Of a stretch of DNA of 64,000 nucleotides, positions 1 through 12,299 are shown in pieces. Origin of the DNA: Protula sp. h YS-2021 (lineage: Eukaryota > Annelida > Polychaeta > Sabellida > Serpulidae); NCBI GenBank assembly GCA_949752745.1, contig OX457026.1:42811239-42875238 (forward strand), in the 5' to 3' direction. Made by a program: the position numbers and the translations under genes. The notes under the pieces were generated by a model that searched no databases, was not told where the DNA came from, and saw nothing but the letters and a program-made list of their open reading frames with translations. Numbering within the stretch: the stretch's first letter is position 1; every line of letters begins with the position of its first letter.

Positions 1-102
1 TTTTCAAGCACAGAAGAAATTGTACTGTATAGAGATCATTTACCATTAAAAGTTCTGTTGCAGTTAAGTATTTGTTTCATTTATTCGGTTTTTTATGGAG
101 GG

Positions 103-193
103 GGCAAAATATCCCAGAGGGGGGGGGGAAGATAGCCTAGTCTAGCTTCCCCCCCCTCGGGGGGGCTGTACATGGGGGGGGGGGCAAGATAGC
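103..193. repeat. G/C-run foldback fragment (GGGGGGCAAAATATCC type)
   Basis: Units of a G-run followed by CAAAATATCC or AAGATAGCCTAG occur in direct and inverted order, including AGCTTCCCCCCCTC facing GGGGGAAGATAG. A related block sits at 7725-7820. Confidence 0.6.
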
Positions 194-224
194 CTGTTAC
201 ACTGATGTCGAAAGACATCTTAAG

Positions 225-530
225 CAAATGTTCGCCATATATATCTCACCAAATTATGAAACATACGTTTAGCATGTGTTTACAAAGTTGTTATATGCTG
301 AACATATGTTGACCAAATGAACATATGTTTACCATGTGGTGACAATATGTTTAACATATACTCGCCATATATATTGCCATAGCAAAAATAAGTGACTTAT
401 CAAAGAACCATATTTTTCACCACAGTGTCAACATATGTTTTCCACATAATAAGTACAGCATATGATAAACATATGTTAACCATATTGTTCAACACACTGT
501 TCAACACATGTATACGATGCATTAACTATA
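225..530. repeat. Degenerate array of the palindrome AACATATGTT
   Basis: The palindrome AACATATGTT and near variants (ACCATGTG, ATGTTTAACATAT, GCCATATATA) recur about every 20-35 bp over roughly 300 bp. It looks like a decayed minisatellite or MITE arm. No coding signal is seen. Confidence 0.6.
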
Positions 531-836
531 TGTGAGATAAGATAGGTCAATTTAATGGTACTTTAAATAATAATTAATTTCTAGACAACTTCGGTGTAGT
601 TACAGGGAAACAACATCACCAATGAACGATTTCAATCTTTTGCCTATTGGTATTTTATTCCATTTCAAAACTATCCATCTAGGAGAAGTAAATAATGCTT
701 TCGTAACGGTTCCTGGACAGAAATTTTCAGTGATTGCTTGTTTCATATTCATGAAAATGCCGGCTTGATGCTATGATCAAGACGATCATTTTGTAACAAG
801 TTCACAATAACTTCAGTTGGGGAAACCGAATCTTAC

Positions 837-948
837 CTCTTACTTTGAGATTTTCTATACTGTCAACAACGATCCACCCTTTCAACTTCTCGCCTGCATA
901 GTAATAGTCCCTTTCCAGCTCTATGTCAAATTTCCTGATGTAATCCAT
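837..948 (-). CDS. First coding exon of an alpha-arrestin (ARRDC-like) gene, partial
   Basis: The exon starts at ATG 948 and reads MDYIRKFDIELERD, then YYYAGEKLKGWIVVD, and stops at a GT donor (GTAAGA, 836-831) after NLKVRG. This matches the opening beta-strands of the arrestin_N fold: a hydrophobic strand, the Tyr-x-x-Gly-Glu turn, a second strand, and the start of the I-R-G strand. Alpha-arrestins are cytosolic adaptors that link membrane cargo to HECT ubiquitin ligases; that role is known for the family and not visible here. The exon is 112 nt and ends in phase 1. The frame is open upstream to another Met at 990, but the lower Met sits just before the conserved strand, as in the family. 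The next exon was not found in bases 1-836, so the rest probably lies left of the window. A visual arrestin or related immunoglobulin-like fold is a less likely alternative. Confidence 0.62.
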
Positions 949-1059
949 AACGCAGTAAAACACCAGATGACATTTCCGGAAAAGCCCCAACTACAGTTTT
1001 CTTTGCTGTCGCCTTGTGATTTCTTAAGATTTCTTTGTATTGCTGTTGAGAAAGTTGGA

Positions 1060-2900
1060 ACAGTTTGACAGAATATGCATTTGCCACTCAATATGGTTGG
1101 GTCCCTACATTCTTAACAGCTGCTTTCCTTTGGTCTCTAACCAGCAACCACCTTTTACTCGCAGTGTTGCAGCGCTCACTTGCCAGGGTACAGCTTGGCC
1201 TGTTTTTACACAAATGCCACAATCAGCAATCTTACTAAGAAAGCAGCTTGTGCAAATCTAGCGAAGGACACGATGCGACCAGAAAAACCTGTTTGCTGTT
1301 TTCCTGGGCCTTTGTACTTAACCATTAATGGTCACTGCACCCTTTTGAAATTCACAAGTTGTTTTCCACACTAAATTATTATGCATGTATATCATAATTG
1401 TTACAACGCAATCACGTTACAGTGGGGTTGTAATCAAAGTCGTGGTATCACTTGAATCCATGCGGAGAATAAGGGGAATGTGTCAACTGCCACAATATTC
1501 ATTTTCTATGAGAACATTGTCTTGTTCCAGATGTCAGTAATTCATTCCCGCTTTGTGTCAAGCGTTTTGCTACAGTTTATCTGTTATTCAATGAAACACG
1601 CCGTTGGTTATTGACTCCGTTTTGCGTTACCGGGACAATTACGCTCATAGAACTTCTTAATGTTTCCATGGTTACTGATTTCTATGGCTGAATTTGTTTG
1701 GCGGCTTCAGATAGCAGCTCTCAACCGCCAAAGTGGAAGATAGGAATGTTATTTGGACATGCACAGGCAGCCGGGCTCATTGTTTCCAAAAGGCCTGCTG
1801 GTAAATTCATTAAAAGCGAAAACAACTTTCATTCTCAACCACCAATTGTCCAAAACTATCAAATATGCCATACCAAATTCTGGTCAAAAAAGATACTGGA
1901 CCGGAAGCGAATAAAATGACACCGCTTTTTGCAGTTACTTGTGCAGTTTGTTTCAAAAACGACTGCGCAAGACATGCAGAACAACGCATCCTCAGAACAA
2001 CACGTCAGTTCCAAAAGTACTCCAGTTAACCTCAATGATACTGATGATGAAAAGCTGATACCCAATATATACCGCAATGTAGGGTGTGTCTGAGACTGTA
2101 AGGAGACTAGACCATTTTTTGCTACTTTTTAGCAATGAAATTACTTCTGAACTTTTTTAGAACCACTGGCTGCTTAGCACGATCTAATATCGTCGTATTG
2201 CCTTTGCTGCATTCCAAGACAAGGGTTGCGTTTCGGCTAGCAGCATTAAAAGGGGTGTGAATTAATACATAACGTTTCAAAAATTCAAAAATTTGAGTTT
2301 CCAATTCAATGTTCTTAAGCATAAAATGCATCAAATAATCGGTACACACGCAAATGTTAAACGCAAATGTGCTTTGGCATATGGACTATTATGGTATTCG
2401 GTTATATCTGGATTCGCTGTCTGCAATATGGCTCGGTTATGATTGCTGCTATAAAGCCATCGTTCAGGTAATAATTTTCACAGAGTCAGTGTATAAAAGT
2501 TCTAAGTAAAGCCTTGTCCACACAGTACCCGTTTTCCACAACTGACGTAGTTATACACGATGGCACTATAAGTGAAAGCACACCAGGGACGAATATCAAT
2601 CCAGGAGATAGGCCAGCCAACGAACCGAAGAAAACCAAAGCTGTTATTTGACATAGATTCGTATGCAGAAAAATATGCAGAAAACAGATTATTTCATTTT
2701 TGCCTGTATGAGCAATCAGCTAAAAAGCTATCAACTACAATTTGGCGTATCAATTACAAAAACGTATCAAAGAGAATCACGTGGAAACACCTTTTCAGAT
2801 CCTACGAATGCAACGACTGTATAGTTGTTCTGGATTTTTGAAAAGACACGGGCTGCTGGATTCATCAAAATAGCCAGCATGACCCTAATGTTCTCATATG
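1060..2900. other. No recognisable feature
   Basis: Short open frames on both strands do not resemble any family I recognise, and splice-flanked exon candidates were not convincing. It is probably intergenic DNA or the upstream region of the arrestin-like gene. Confidence 0.4.
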
Positions 2901-3660
2901 TGAACCACCAATGGTCACTTTGTTAGTAATCAAAGCAGCAGCATGTTCCACAGCCGACGTATAATATTACCCTCAAACCATGACTGCTTTTTCAGTCCGG
3001 ACCAGTCATTCCCACGTAGAACCTTTATTTCCAAATGAGAATAAGTCCGTAGGTATTCTGGAAATGCTTTCCTTTGTGTGAATGGTTTCCAGAAAATTTC
3101 TTCTGCACTATTTGACGCAGGAAGAAGAATATTGGTACAAGTGTTACGGAAGACAAGATCTCGCCGAATCCGCAAATTATTTTTACCTTGAAAGTCAAGA
3201 TCAAATTTAGGTCAAAGTTATTTTTTCTTCAAACACAGTTTCCAGACTAATCCTCCTGGACTATTGGTCGGAGAAGCTTCAAATCTGATACACCAGAACC
3301 CCGAAAATACGACCACCTGCGGGACTGGACAAAAGTGGTCGTATTTCCGGGATGGTCTTATTTGCGGCGTTCTAAGCAAGGTGCCATATATTGGGACATT
3401 ATTGGATCATAATGAACTCTTGAATGTTGGTGAATAAGAAATCACAACAAACATTTGTCCTTTGTTTAAATTAACTCCATTTATCCTGAAGCGAAAGAGC
3501 TTCCTTTAACGCTTTCATTAGCAATTCATTTTTTTTTTTACATTTTATGGCGTGAGTAAAACTTTGGCTGTTTGTATACAGAATCAGGGTCCAATTGAGA
3601 ACCGGAGTTGAGCTCAAAGTTGAGATGTGAAGAGTATATTGATGCAACTGATATATAAAA

Positions 3661-4180
3661 CTAGAACCTCACTTCGCTAGCGAAATGTTAAACACTTGAC
3701 AAAAATTAAAACGCAAAAATACTTCCTTCAATGGGTTATTTCTTGAATAATATATTGCAAACAACACAGCTTGAATACGTCTTATAAGCCGAGTAGTGTT
3801 TGGTTTCTGTTGACTTAAGGTTTTATTGACTGATCTAGCATACGCCGTGTTATCTGCTTACGCAGTGAGAGCTCGCACAAAGCTGTGCAACTGTGTGTGA
3901 TGTGGGTTAAATGCTACGCATTTACTTGCAAAAAATACACTCTTTTCACATGGCGTTTTAACTAAGAAAACGAAATCAAAGACGAAAATAAAAAGTGACA
4001 TGCACATGTTCAGATCAAGCTCTTCATAAGTCCCAAGTTTCATGGTCGTAGGGCCCATAGTGTCAGAGAAGAAGAAGACACAAAAAATCGGAAAAACTGT
4101 CAAGAAGAAAGAAAAAAGGACGAATTTTGCTCGCACAAATTCATATAACTCTTGCAAGCCAAAGGCTTGTCAAGTGTTAA
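3661..4180 (-). mobile_element. Helitron-like non-autonomous element, family A, copy 1
   Basis: On the minus strand it begins near TTAACACTTGACAAG (4180) and ends with the palindrome TTCGCTAGCGAA, then GAGGTTCTAG followed by T (3661). A hairpin a few bases before CTRR|T is the Helitron 3' signature, and the motif GTTAAACACTTGAC recurs inverted near both ends, as in Helentrons. A second, very similar copy is at 50888-51521. The open frame at 3858-4157 (DTMGPTTMKLGTYEELDLN) is shared by both copies and is probably not coding. Confidence 0.6.
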
Positions 4181-4689
4181 CGATGCACTGTAATTATTGC
4201 AAGGACCCAAAAACCAGAGCTGTTGATACAATTAGTGTTTTAATCGACCTATTGCAATTATAGTTCTGATCCAAAGCCAGAGATGAACCCCAAAGATGAT
4301 ATCCAAAGTGGGAGTTACAAGCGCAGTTCAAATTTAGCATTGTCAATTGCACTTACATGTACTTCCAACAGATCTCCGTAATCAAAAGGCAATTCATGTA
4401 CAGAAAGTGCTCTCAAAAGTCTGTTTGTTTTCTTTTAATATGTACCCCATTCCATTTGATGTTTGCTTTGAGAATTGACTAGTCCCCTAACTGGAATGCA
4501 CGTGTCTTGTTTGCGCACATCTCAAGTCAACCCCAAAAGGGAAGTAAACAATGGTCTAATTTACCGGGTTAAAATGCGTTGGGACTGAGAAAAGTGGTCT
4601 TCGGTCGTATTTACGGGATGGCCTTTTGCGGGGTGGTTATATCCCGGGATTCTAGTGTACGTCTATAGATCGTAACAAGGTCTCCCCGA

Positions 4690-5100
4690 AACCTTAGTTT
4701 TTCAATTTACTCAGACCACAAAATGAAGCACAACAGCTAGAAAGTGGCTCAAATAACTGTTTAGCTACAAACATGTTGTGAGTAAGGAATAAACTGAACC
4801 TTGACCTTGAGGTTCAAGATCAAAGGTGACGTGACCTGTTATATCTATGCCACGATACAAGGTTAGTGTCAAAATCTAGAAGTTAACTAAATCTTGAAAA
4901 CAGTTGGATCCTTTGGGCCTAAATGACGTTGCATAGGAAGTACCTCTGTGACCTCGACCTTCTCGGTCAAGGTCAATGTCGAAACCTGGAAGTTTGCCGA
5001 AATGGTTAGAGATTTTTGGCTGTGTAAGCCATTTACAAGTGAGTCGTTCCGCTATCTAGCTGAATTCGGTGTAGGTTCTGTCCATTGTGTATCTGCTTTA
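4690..5100. repeat. Diverged copies of the 137-bp CTTGACC satellite unit
   Basis: Motifs CCTTGACCTTGAGG, TTTGGGCCTAAATGACGTT, TACCTCTGTGACCTCGACC and GGTCAAGGTCAATGTCG occur in the same order as in the clear arrays at 12300-13260 and 28560-29200. Confidence 0.55.
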
Positions 5101-5179
5101 ATTGAAAGAATGGAATCTCGTCCAGACAACTGTGTCTTTTATACCCCATAAAAAAACTTACAAAAATGCATCGACCAAC

Positions 5180-5548
5180 AGGGGCAAATCTTTCCTGACA
5201 TATGACTGTGGACTCGCTTTCTTCTCAAAGAAAACAAGGTCAATAATCAATATGGTACGCGTGCCTTTGCCACTTGTGGCCCAAAATTGTTTAATGCATT
5301 ACCCAAGGGTCTAAAGATGCCGTCATCATTGCATCAGTTTAAAAAAGATTTAAAAACTTACATACTCAGATGTGCTTTTGATAATGTGTAATTAAGTATT
5401 TTTCTTACATGTTCTATTACAGTATTTGTCTAGTCAAATTGTTATCCATTCGTCTCGTATGCATGTGATGTTTTTAACTTTTGTAAAACCCTTAGAGCAA
5501 TTTCTTAAGGGCTATATAAAAGATCTTTTAATGATAATAATAATGACT
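5180..5548 (+). mobile_element. 3' end of a truncated LINE
   Basis: The frame from 5251 to stop 5389-5391 reads YGTRAFATCGPKLFNALPKG, then HQFKKDLKTYILRCAF. This is the A/F..GPKLWNxLP...FK..LKT..L.. tail typical of the C-terminus of CR1/L2/Rex-type reverse transcriptase proteins. After the stop comes GGGCTATATAAAAG and a short ATAATAATAA tail at about 5530-5545, matching the tails of the LINE ends at 30.6 and 41.3 kb. The upstream reverse transcriptase part is absent, so this is a 5'-truncated, inactive insertion. Confidence 0.62.
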
Positions 5549-6409
5549 GTGGAATACACAAAAATATCACATCTGCCACATGCATTTAGAATGGCTACTC
5601 AGCAGCAGCGTTTTTATCAATATTTGCTCTATATTTCGTTTTTTCAATTCCAAATCAAGGATTACCACAAACAACTTCTGTGTTAATGCAGAAAGTGAAA
5701 ATTCAAGACTAGACGACACGAATCCAGCTGAGATAGTGGACAGGAGATGGGGAAGCTGTGGCCGGTAATGGGAGGCTCAAAATGGCAAAGTTGGCTGCTC
5801 CACTGGATACAAAAAGTCCGCAAAAAATTAAAATGACTAAACCAGCAAATTCTATAATTAACACTTGGCAAAGTCGAAGATGTGTGAAGCGTATATTGAA
5901 GTTGTACCAGGCCAATGCTTCGGACCTTTTTTACACTTGAGAGCCCCAAGGAGTTGCTGATTTGCTGGAAAATCCGGAAGAGTCTCGTTTTTTCATTTTA
6001 TTTATTTTTTCTTTTTTTATTTGTTTAATATTATTATTTCTTTTTGCTTTTTTTACGCCGCTATTTCGTCCGTTTTTGGCACACTTCTAGTAAACCATCG
6101 GAACTTTTTCTAATTGGTAAAATTTTTTATCTATCACGTCGCCATCGCCGTCTTACGACGTCATGAAGCTTTAAAGCTAAACATCTCGAAACGGTTGTAC
6201 TTCAGCTTCCGAGTAAAATACCTTATGAAACTATTTTTTCACAAAGAATTGTTTGATGACCTGCTTTTTCAACTGTGACGTAATTGTGGTGTAATTTTAT
6301 CGATTTTTTTGTTATTTTGGTACTTGTATTGTTGATTTCAAGCTTATCTGATCTGAAAAGTTGCTAAAACGCACCACTCAAAGCCGCACCTGGCATTAGA
6401 TCAAAGTTA

Positions 6410-6770
6410 GTTTTTGGTTGATGGCGGAAATCGAAACAACTCTAGGTGCCAAGGTTTTCGACGTCTAGTCAACGTTGACGATGGGTTACCATCTTTAAAA
6501 ACATCCGTCTATATAACACCTATTTTCCAACGCCTTTTCAACGTTGCAAAGAAGACATTAATTAGACGTTGGGGAATTGTGGCTCAGCTGCGACCAAAAG
6601 CAGCGACTAATCAATGTTGTATCAAAAACGTTGATTAAATGTTAATGTGTTTTTGCAACTAATCACAACCAAATTGCAAGAACGCTTAATGCTTCCGTCT
6701 AGTCGGTCAACGTTGTAACCAAAAATTCACGCACTATCGATGTCAGAATGTTTACTGGGAGACAGCATGT
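6410..6770. repeat. Dispersed repeat rich in CAACGTTG / AACGTTGATT
   Basis: Motifs GTCAACGTTG, CAACGTTGC, ACGTTGATTAA and TAGACGTTGG recur at 10-60 bp spacing, ending near AATGTTTACTGGGAG. Relatives lie at 26600-26710, 38730-38985 (also ending GTTTACTGGGCAG) and 50495-50590. It is likely a non-autonomous DNA element; class unknown. Confidence 0.5.
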
Positions 6771-7074
6771 CAAAGTTTTTGTGAACTGGCATTATGACAC
6801 TACTTTTAACATAGGTTTATGCAGAATTTGCAGGTATTCAGCATTGTAATTTTATGGCCCCAAGTGTACTTCTCTTTACTGCTCCGTCATTTTGTCTTCA
6901 CTACTCCTGTGCCCATACCGGCTTAAAGACCACCAAATTTTGCACATTCGCAGAATTTGATCTGAAGTTGTGCACCTCGCTTTTTGTTTTCGTCTTTGTT
7001 TTAATTTATATGATCAAAAGACTGATTTTTTATCCCCAAAAGCAACGCGTAACAACTTCAGCAGTATTTGTACA

Positions 7075-8768
7075 TATATATGTTACAGTCAATGTTGGAA
7101 ACCCGCCATTTCACGAAATGGCAAACCGTGTTGGGTAAATTCGCGTAATGCCTAAAATCTTTTGCCATTTCACGAAATAACCTAAAAGTTAGGTTCTTTC
7201 ACGAAATTACCTAAATTTTCGGTTTGCCATTACGTGAAATGGCAAACTGTTATCTATAACAAGAGAATATCACAGGAATCAGAAAAACAGTAGTACGAGA
7301 ATGTTTCACACAGTACTACGAGAATGTTTCACACCACACGATGAGCGATATGAATATCACATCACCGCATTGCAGAATTTCGTATCTGAAAATTAGAAAA
7401 GGAAAATCTTTTAAGTTTTAACCTACATTTGAGACAAAAACATGAATAAAAACGCAGAATTTTAAAGACAGCTAGTATTTTTCTTAATTTTAAACTTCTC
7501 AATTCGGAGTAAACTTTTGCCGCAAAATCCATTTCCTTGAGATTGTTTGTACTGTTATGCATTGTTGTCGAATAAAATTGATCAATCAAAATGGATTATA
7601 AAAAGAAATGTGGCTTTATTGCAGTCAACTCTTAATCCCCTGATAACTGTGAATAGAGAGCGAGCATACAGACGGATTACCCTTTATGTAAAATAGAACA
7701 ACAACAAAAACTTTTCTTTTAGGGGTGGGGGGGGGCAAAATATCAAATATCCCGGGTGGGGGGAAGCTGAACAGGGGGCAGACTATCCCTGAGGGTGGCA
7801 AGAAAGCCTAGTATAGCTTAAAATACAACTAAAAAAACTTTTACTTGAGGGGGAGGCAAAGGTAAACGGTCATCTGCCCCCGGTCAACTGCCCCCCTTTT
7901 TTGCAACCCGGTCGACTGCCCCCCCTCCCTCCTGCAATTTGACGGGGGTCGTCATCTGCCCTCCTTTTTTTAGTGGAAAAAAAATCTTTGAAAAATTAGG
8001 CAATTGTGATGTCCCCGTCTACTTCGTCTCTGAAACAATTGATCTTCATTGATCTATTCACCAATATTGATCTTAGGAGAGACTGATCCTTAAACTAATT
8101 GCAATTCTAATTACAATTAGTTTCCTATTGGTGAATTGCAATGTACCGAAATGCAATACATTCAATAAAATACATATAATTTTATTTATTTTGTCTTTGT
8201 AAGCCAAGAACCCAAGAAAAAATAGTATATGGAGGGGGCAAGCGGCCCCCCTCCAATTTGAAGGGGGGGGGGGCAGTCGACCGGGTTGCAAAAAAGGGGG
8301 GGGGCAGTTGACCGGGGGGGCAGATGACCGGGATTCAAATCCACCAAAAAGGAACACAAACACTTGTGTGCATTACCATGAATTACAATTAATATGATCG
8401 CGTTGAAAGCTTGTGATCAGTTGCAATCAATTGTAATGTATTAATTAAAGGAACAAACCAACTATGATGTATTAATTGTACTTGAAAACTGAAGTAATCT
8501 TATTGCAATTATAAAAGATTAAAGACAAAATATTTGTCACGATTGTAAGTAATTTCGAGCAAAACAAGTTTCTTTCACAATTTTGCCTGATCTTGGTTTG
8601 CCAATTTGTGAAATAAAATGTAAGATTTTTAGGTAATTTCGTGAAATAACCTAACTTTTAGGTTATTTCGTGAAATGGCAAAAGATTTTAGGCATTACAC
8701 GAATTTACCCAACATGGTTTGCCATTTCGTGAAATGGCGGGTTTCCAACATTGACTGTAACATATATA
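7075..8768. mobile_element. Foldback element a, about 170-185 bp arms built of ATTTCGTGAAAT units
   Basis: The left arm (7075-7250) starts TATATATGTTACAGTC. The right arm (8585-8768) is its inverted copy, ending GACTGTAACATATATA. Inside each arm the 12-mer ATTTCGTGAAAT and variants recur every 30-35 bp beside TTTGCCA and CCTAAAA. The 1.3-kb interior contains foldback d1 (7861-8340) and a G-run block (7725-7820), so the element has been hit by later insertions. The arms are the clear evidence; no transposase is present. Confidence 0.75.
7861..8340. mobile_element. Foldback element d1 (CAACTGCCCCC units), nested in element a
   Basis: The left end GGTAAACGGTCATCTGCCCC is followed by repeats of GGTCAACTGCCCCC and CGGTCGACTGCCCCC. 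The right end is the inverse (GGGGGCAGTTGACC, GGGGGCAGATGACCGGGATTC). A second copy, d2, is at 41008-41913. The core between the arms is AT-rich, with CAATTGATCTTCATTGATC. It carries no coding capacity beyond spurious frames. Confidence 0.72.
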
Positions 8769-8810
8769 CCAACAGCGACAGTACGCACTACATAAACAAT
8801 GTGTGCTTTA

Positions 8811-10175
8811 TTAACACTTGACAAGTTTTTGACTTGGTCGAGGCTTATATGAATTTATGCGGGCAGCCGTTGGGCTATTTTTTCTTCACAGTAAAAAATT
8901 ATTTTCTTGTCTCAGCTTCTTTGTACTTATGTAGAACTTGATCTGAGGGTGTGCATCCCTACGATTTCGTTTTCATGCTTAAACGCCATGCGAACACAGC
9001 TGATTTTAGAATAAACGAGATGCATGATTTGAAGAAAGTCAAATCGGTAAACACTTTGCTCAAATTAAAATTGAAAAACCCTAAAATTTCCATTTTTTTA
9101 ATTCGGATTTAGTGCGATCCCGTTCTAAAAGGATAATTCACTTTTCAAAACCATGTATTCTGCTAAAAAACTGACCAGCATAAAAGCGTGTAATTAACAT
9201 GCCAGATGCAGAGTCCGCACCCCTCCATCCAACCACTGTCGAGCGTGTGACTTTCGAAGCTTCTGTTTTACATTTTGACCGTTATAACTTGAAATTCGAT
9301 GAGTAGCATCCAAAAACTACATCGAAAACTTTATGACAATTAATGATTTATATATATCATATTTTATATATCGTGATGCATTAAAATGATGCACACAGAA
9401 ATGCACGCTATTAAATCTAAAGTCTACTAATTTTTTATCGTGCTCACCTGCACAAAAGTTCAACTGATCTCGAACTACATTGCATACACACACATGTGCT
9501 TATTTTTAGCAATGCGACAATTGAAGCCTCCACTGTGTTTACCACAGGCCGCAGCTGTGAGGTAATAGCAAACTATGCACAGCGAGCATCAGTCTTTTGC
9601 TAAGTGCAGAAGAAAGGAAAAATTACCCTGTCTTTGCGTATTGATTTGACCTTGAAAACGATAAATAAATAAAAATGATAGAACTAGTTGACGTCAAGTT
9701 CTATACACTGCGAAAGTTTGGTGTCAATCAGACAAGTAGTTTCTGACGAGTTGTGAAAAAAAATGACGGTCGACTGTAAAGAAAAAAGCGATGAAAATCT
9801 CACGGGTGTCCTAATACCAAAGCATATAACTCTTTGGAAGGTCTTGTCAAGTGTTAATAAATACAGCACATTTAAAAGCAAGGTAACGGTTGAGCAAAGC
9901 CACACAGCTTATGGGCGTTACGCGAGCTCTGCCTGCATAGAGAAAAGGTATTAGTCCGTTCAATCAATAAAGCCGTTGAGCCAACATAACCAAGCACATG
10001 AACCTTATAAGCCGCATTCTTGCTGCACCTTAAGCTCTCTACTCAGTTGTATTACAGACTATGCGACTTGTAAAAAAACGTGTTGTTCAAGAAATAATTA
10101 GTCGTTCAAAGAAATATTTTTAACTTTTAATATTTGCCAAGTGTTGAAGATTTCGCTTGCGAAATGCGGTTCTAG
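8811..10175 (+). mobile_element. Helitron-like element, family A, copy on plus strand
   Basis: It starts near TTAACACTTGACAAG (8811) and ends with hairpin ATTTCGCTTGCGAAAT, then GCGGTTCTAG|T at 10175. The body shares GAACTTGATCTGAGG.GTGCA and TATATGAATTTATGCG with the copies at 3.7-4.2 kb and 51 kb. An internal inverted start motif at about 9845 suggests a composite or nested copy. No Rep/helicase frame was found. Confidence 0.5.
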
Positions 10176-10329
10176 TTTCCATATGCTAAATACGTTGAGC
10201 AAAATGACATGCTTGTGTTGGTTTGCAAGGACGACCTGTGGCTGCAGCATCTTACTTGTCACTCAAAATACACTGAATGTGCATATAAATAACTACCTTC
10301 AGTTACGCACAGTTCTTGGTTCGACGCGG

Positions 10330-10470
10330 GGAGAGTGGAGAAGGGAGAAGTTTCACAGAGTAAGTAGCAAAGCTTTTTTTAAAATGGTTTCGAACTGGCA
10401 AAAAGTTTCATGGACAGGTTTCGGAATCTGAAAAACATTGTCTTGTTTGCAAAGGAAAAGCCAAGCAAAA
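10330..10470 (-). repeat. Flank piece of the satellite element family (GCCTTTGGAGACAAGCC type)
   Basis: The reverse complement contains TTTTGCTTGGCTTTTCC, AACTTTTTGCCAGTTCG and AAGCTTTGCTACTTACTC. The same order is seen at 48650-48860, 32100-32300, 27850-27970 and 16790-17040. A family B end is joined to it at 10471. Confidence 0.55.
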
Positions 10471-10960
10471 CTAGACCGTTTTCGCAACCAGGTAACATTA
10501 GGGGGCCACAAAAAATACGATTCTGAACTCTTAAAGTTCCGAACTGACCAAGAACAAGGAGGTGAAGGTCACCAAGATACCTCTTTCCTTATCTTCTCTT
10601 TTAGGCCCAAGCAGTCGAAAATAAGCTTAAAATCTCACTACGCCTAACCGTTTTTGGAAGTTCCGGTTTTTGACATTGACCATGATCGAAATGGTCAAGA
10701 TCACCCAGGCTCTTACATAACGCCTTTTAAGCGGAAAGAGTTGAAATAAGCTCAGAATAGCTCTATCTCTACCCGTTTTAAAGATAATGGTCAACAATTT
10801 TTCACCGTCATGATTTTTCACCGTCACCATGACCGAGGTGATCAAGATCACCGAGTTATCTCTTACATATAGTCTTACTCTTACATGAGTAAAAATACGG
10901 AAATTGACCATTTTATTGAAAACGGTTAGAGACCCTTTGGACCTAAAGGATGATATATAA
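10471..10960 (-). mobile_element. Helitron-like family B copy with 137-bp satellite units
   Basis: Its 3' end (minus strand) is AACGGTCTAG|T at 10471, preceded by a degenerate TTTTCGC hairpin and AAGTTCAGAATCGTATTTTT. It then holds about three inverted copies of the satellite unit (TGACCATTTCGATCATGGTC and CTTTTAAGC.GAAAGAG). Confidence 0.55.
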
Positions 10961-10969
10961 TTGTTAGAA

Positions 10970-12290
10970 AGCTGAGTTGCGAGGAGAGGAATAAAACGGA
11001 AAATAGTTTGTTGACGCGTTGGAATCCTTTATTCACTTATTCGCCCACACTAGGTGCGCTTACCCACAATAAACGAAGCGTTCACCCCACAGAAACCTAC
11101 TGGTATGGTATTAAACCTTGATGGACGTGTTCTTCAACGTGGTTATAAAGGTCATCAGTGGTAACTGAAACAACACATATTCAGTCACACATTAATCTCA
11201 GGTACACGGCTTTGACACTAAACCAGAATTCTGCTTAAACTGGCGATTAAGTAACAAGTATCAATACATAAACAAATCGCTGTCAAATAAAATAAACCGC
11301 TGAAATGTACAGACATATTTTCTGGAATATTGACCTTTACGTTTTTCTCTTAAAATACAGATGAGTGATCACAACAACACAATATTAATGAAATGACAAT
11401 AGCTTTCCGAAAACTATTTTGGCTCCTCCTACAACTTTCTAAAATAAATCTTGTTTCTTATGTTTCTTTAAGCACCCATTTATCCACTTAGAGATTCAGT
11501 ACTTATTCTTAATAAGCAGCCTTAAATAAGTGTCCAACTTTAGCATGCAACAATGATGCAGTTCTTTTATCTTAATATTGTCCACTTTTGGAGTTTAACT
11601 TCTTGTTCACTTTAGGACCTCATAAGTACTTTGTCCACCGTTTGAACCTTCAATTTTTGCCCCCTTGTGGGACTCTTTAAATTTGTCCACTTATTAGGAC
11701 TGAGACGTTCTGTCTACCTCGGAATCACTCCAAGATGGGACATTATCACATATTCTTATACCCAAATTCTACCCAAGGGCGGTCCAGTGCAACACGTGCC
11801 CAGTCACCAATTCGAGATCTTATTGGTTACAGTATCTAAAGTACTCTACAACAATACGCCGAATCATTGACCCAATAAACTTATCTAATATGACCACTAT
11901 GGCAACCAAAAGATCTGACGGATTTTACTTACATAACCGCTATGACAAACATGGAAACCCCCGCCCAGAGACTCTTGATGGCTGCGGAAGGCTGTTGCAT
12001 AATGTCTTATCTTTTACACAAAATCAGACAAATAATTATCAGTAAGGGAAAGCAGTATTTACTCGGATTCTTTAAAACCACCAGGTTATCCGGTCGCAAA
12101 ATACATCAATACATTAGAGCAATGGCGGTTCTTACTAATGTGATTGAGAAATAGCATCAAAACATCTGTAATTACGTCACAAAACCACTTTTAAAGTTGA
12201 AATTGAACGCCCAAAAAATACAGGGAAATTCACATATTTACCCCATTTAGAAATAAAACAGAAATCGCTCGTAGCGGTTTCTACAATAAT
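10970..12290. other. No recognisable gene
   Basis: AT-rich unique-looking DNA. Some imperfect repeats of TTTGTCCACTT occur at 11570-11700. No domain-bearing open frame was recognised. Confidence 0.4.
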
Positions 12291-12299
12291 AGCTACCTA

